Below, in pieces: positions 23,605 through 24,571 of a DNA stretch of 24,571 nt (its first letter is position 1; each line of letters begins with the position of its first letter). This DNA is from a virus. The notes beneath the pieces were generated by a model, which had not been told where the DNA came from, did not search any database, and saw only the letters and a list, made by a program, of their open reading frames with translations. The translations under genes and the position numbers were made by a program. The stretch covers positions 1 through 24,571 of IMG/VR virus record IMGVR_UViG_3300017969_000139, one strand, 5' to 3'.

Positions 23605-24571
23605 TTAACTACCCAGAGAGTACTCTATAAATGCGGAAATTGCACGTCTTTTGTAATCCTCTAAGTTCATTTTTTCTGGGTTAATGTTTTGCGATTTTAA
23701 AGAATTTTTTAGTATGATTGGGGTGGCGACTTTGGAGTTTATGCAGCTTATTATTTCTTCTTCTCCGCACTCACCTAAGAGTTTTACATTTGACAAAATA
23801 TCTAATTTTAGCTGCTCAATGTCTTTTACTTCAGCTCTAGTTAACTGCCTCATATTCTTTTTCCCCTGAGAAGACAGATAAGCATTATTTATTAGAGCTG
23901 ATATTGTTTCGTATTTTTCGTTAGCCCAAACAATCAACTCTGCGACTCCGGGTTTTGATTTTGGCGTTTCAGTTCTCTTCTTTCTTGGGCCTTCGTCTAT
24001 CTTGTTTTGCGGCCTTCCATTCGGATTTACTGGTTTTTGTGACTCTTTCTTGACTTGTATCTTTTCATTTATTTCGCCTTGTTTTTCAATTTTTTCCATA
24101 TCTTTTTGGTGATTTGGATTATGAAACGGGCTAGCTTTTTCTGGAAGATTTTCTTTATCTCTATCCTTATCTTCTCTTTTTAGCCTCATTTTTTCAACCT
24201 GTGGAATTTCTTTAAATCTTTCTAGGATTGTCTCGTGGGATATGATGTCCCTGTCTGCAAGTTGTATTAGTAAATTTTTCTCAGATGATTCATCAGAAAG
24301 GCTCATTTGATCATAAACAATGTATGGAGATTTCCTAAAGCCCATAGCTTTTCTTACAATCTCACATTCTTTTTCCCAGAAGGCTGTTAATTGATCTCTT
24401 CCGTACTGAAGTCTCTCCACTAACGTTTTAAGGGATATGAAGTTATTGGTGAATCCACCGCTTTGACCGGCAATCCCAGTTAGTGTTGGAGGAACACCGA
24501 GGCCAGCATATATACTATTAAGAACTGACTGGTATTTTTCAGAGCCTAAGAACTTATAAACTTGCGACTGA
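23605..24571 (-). CDS. Portal protein, C-terminal part (gene continues past the right edge)
   Basis: About 321 codons are visible and the reading frame is open to the right edge, so the true start is outside the window; the GTG at 24420 is internal. The visible part begins with FLGSEKYQSVLNSIYAGLGVPP and continues GIAGQSGGFTNNFISLKTLVERLQYGRDQL, then a helix with WEKECEIVRKAMGF. This is the typical late-wing/stem region of portal proteins, where LGVPP and the following helical segment are conserved. Residues after that form a long Lys/Glu-rich linker (PNGRPQNK) and a predicted helical tail ending YSLGS. The dodecameric portal is the DNA gate and head-to-tail connector. Position upstream of protease, scaffold and capsid supports the call. 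Confidence 0.85.
   Translation of the reverse strand, partial: QSQVYKFLGSEKYQSVLNSIYAGLGVPPTLTGIAGQSGGFTNNFISLKTLVERLQYGRDQLTAFWEKECEIVRKAMGFRKSPYIVYDQMSLSDESSEKNLLIQLADRDIISHETILERFKEIPQVEKMRLKREDKDRDKENLPEKASPFHNPNHQKDMEKIEKQGEINEKIQVKKESQKPVNPNGRPQNKIDEGPRKKRTETPKSKPGVAELIVWANEKYETISALINNAYLSSQGKKNMRQLTRAEVKDIEQLKLDILSNVKLLGECGEEEIISCINSKVATPIILKNSLKSQNINPEKMNLEDYKRRAISAFIEYSLGS

Overview
This window looks like the late structural region of a tailed double-stranded DNA phage (Caudoviricetes). Every supportable gene lies on the minus strand, and genes are packed with overlaps or gaps of a few bases. The proteins are virion parts (portal, maturation protease with scaffold, decoration protein, HK97-fold capsid, long fibres). 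The AT-rich base composition and the style of the fibre proteins resemble uncultured aquatic phages. The host cannot be named from the sequence. No tRNA, CRISPR array, integrase, insertion sequence, lysis gene or replication gene is visible.

Read in the direction of transcription (right to left), the first block is the head module. It holds the 3' part of a portal gene (23605-24571, entering from the right edge), a fused protease/scaffold gene with a nested in-frame scaffold start (22075-23547), a small decoration-type protein (21583-22053) and the major capsid protein (20551-21558). The capsid gene is followed by a strong intrinsic terminator (20489-20523) and a possible sigma70-like promoter (20463-20491).

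The second block, from 20419 to the left edge, is about 20 kb of surface proteins with no further terminator. It contains a 164-residue fibre-associated protein, an 1836-residue fibre with three YadA-head-like repeat arrays, and a Cys-rich protein interrupted by a complete 141-residue Hint (mini-intein-like) domain. Next come a glycosyltransferase with a DxH motif, a 1027-residue fibre with a fourfold 80-residue repeat, and three tandem paralogous BspA/DUF285 leucine-rich-repeat adhesins. The block ends with a small acidic protein, a 451-residue fibre with a Gly10 linker, a LamG-like lectin protein and the start of one more small gene.

The most unusual features are these: the splicing-competent-looking Hint domain in a Cys-rich virion protein; the triple LRR adhesin cassette with conserved ends and divergent middles; a GalNAc-transferase-like enzyme among fibres that are strongly enriched in Ser-Gly; and internal protein repeats that are identical in amino acids but diverged at synonymous sites. 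My working interpretation is that this is an adhesion and surface-modification island directly behind the capsid gene. Head-completion, tail-tube and tape-measure genes are not in the window.
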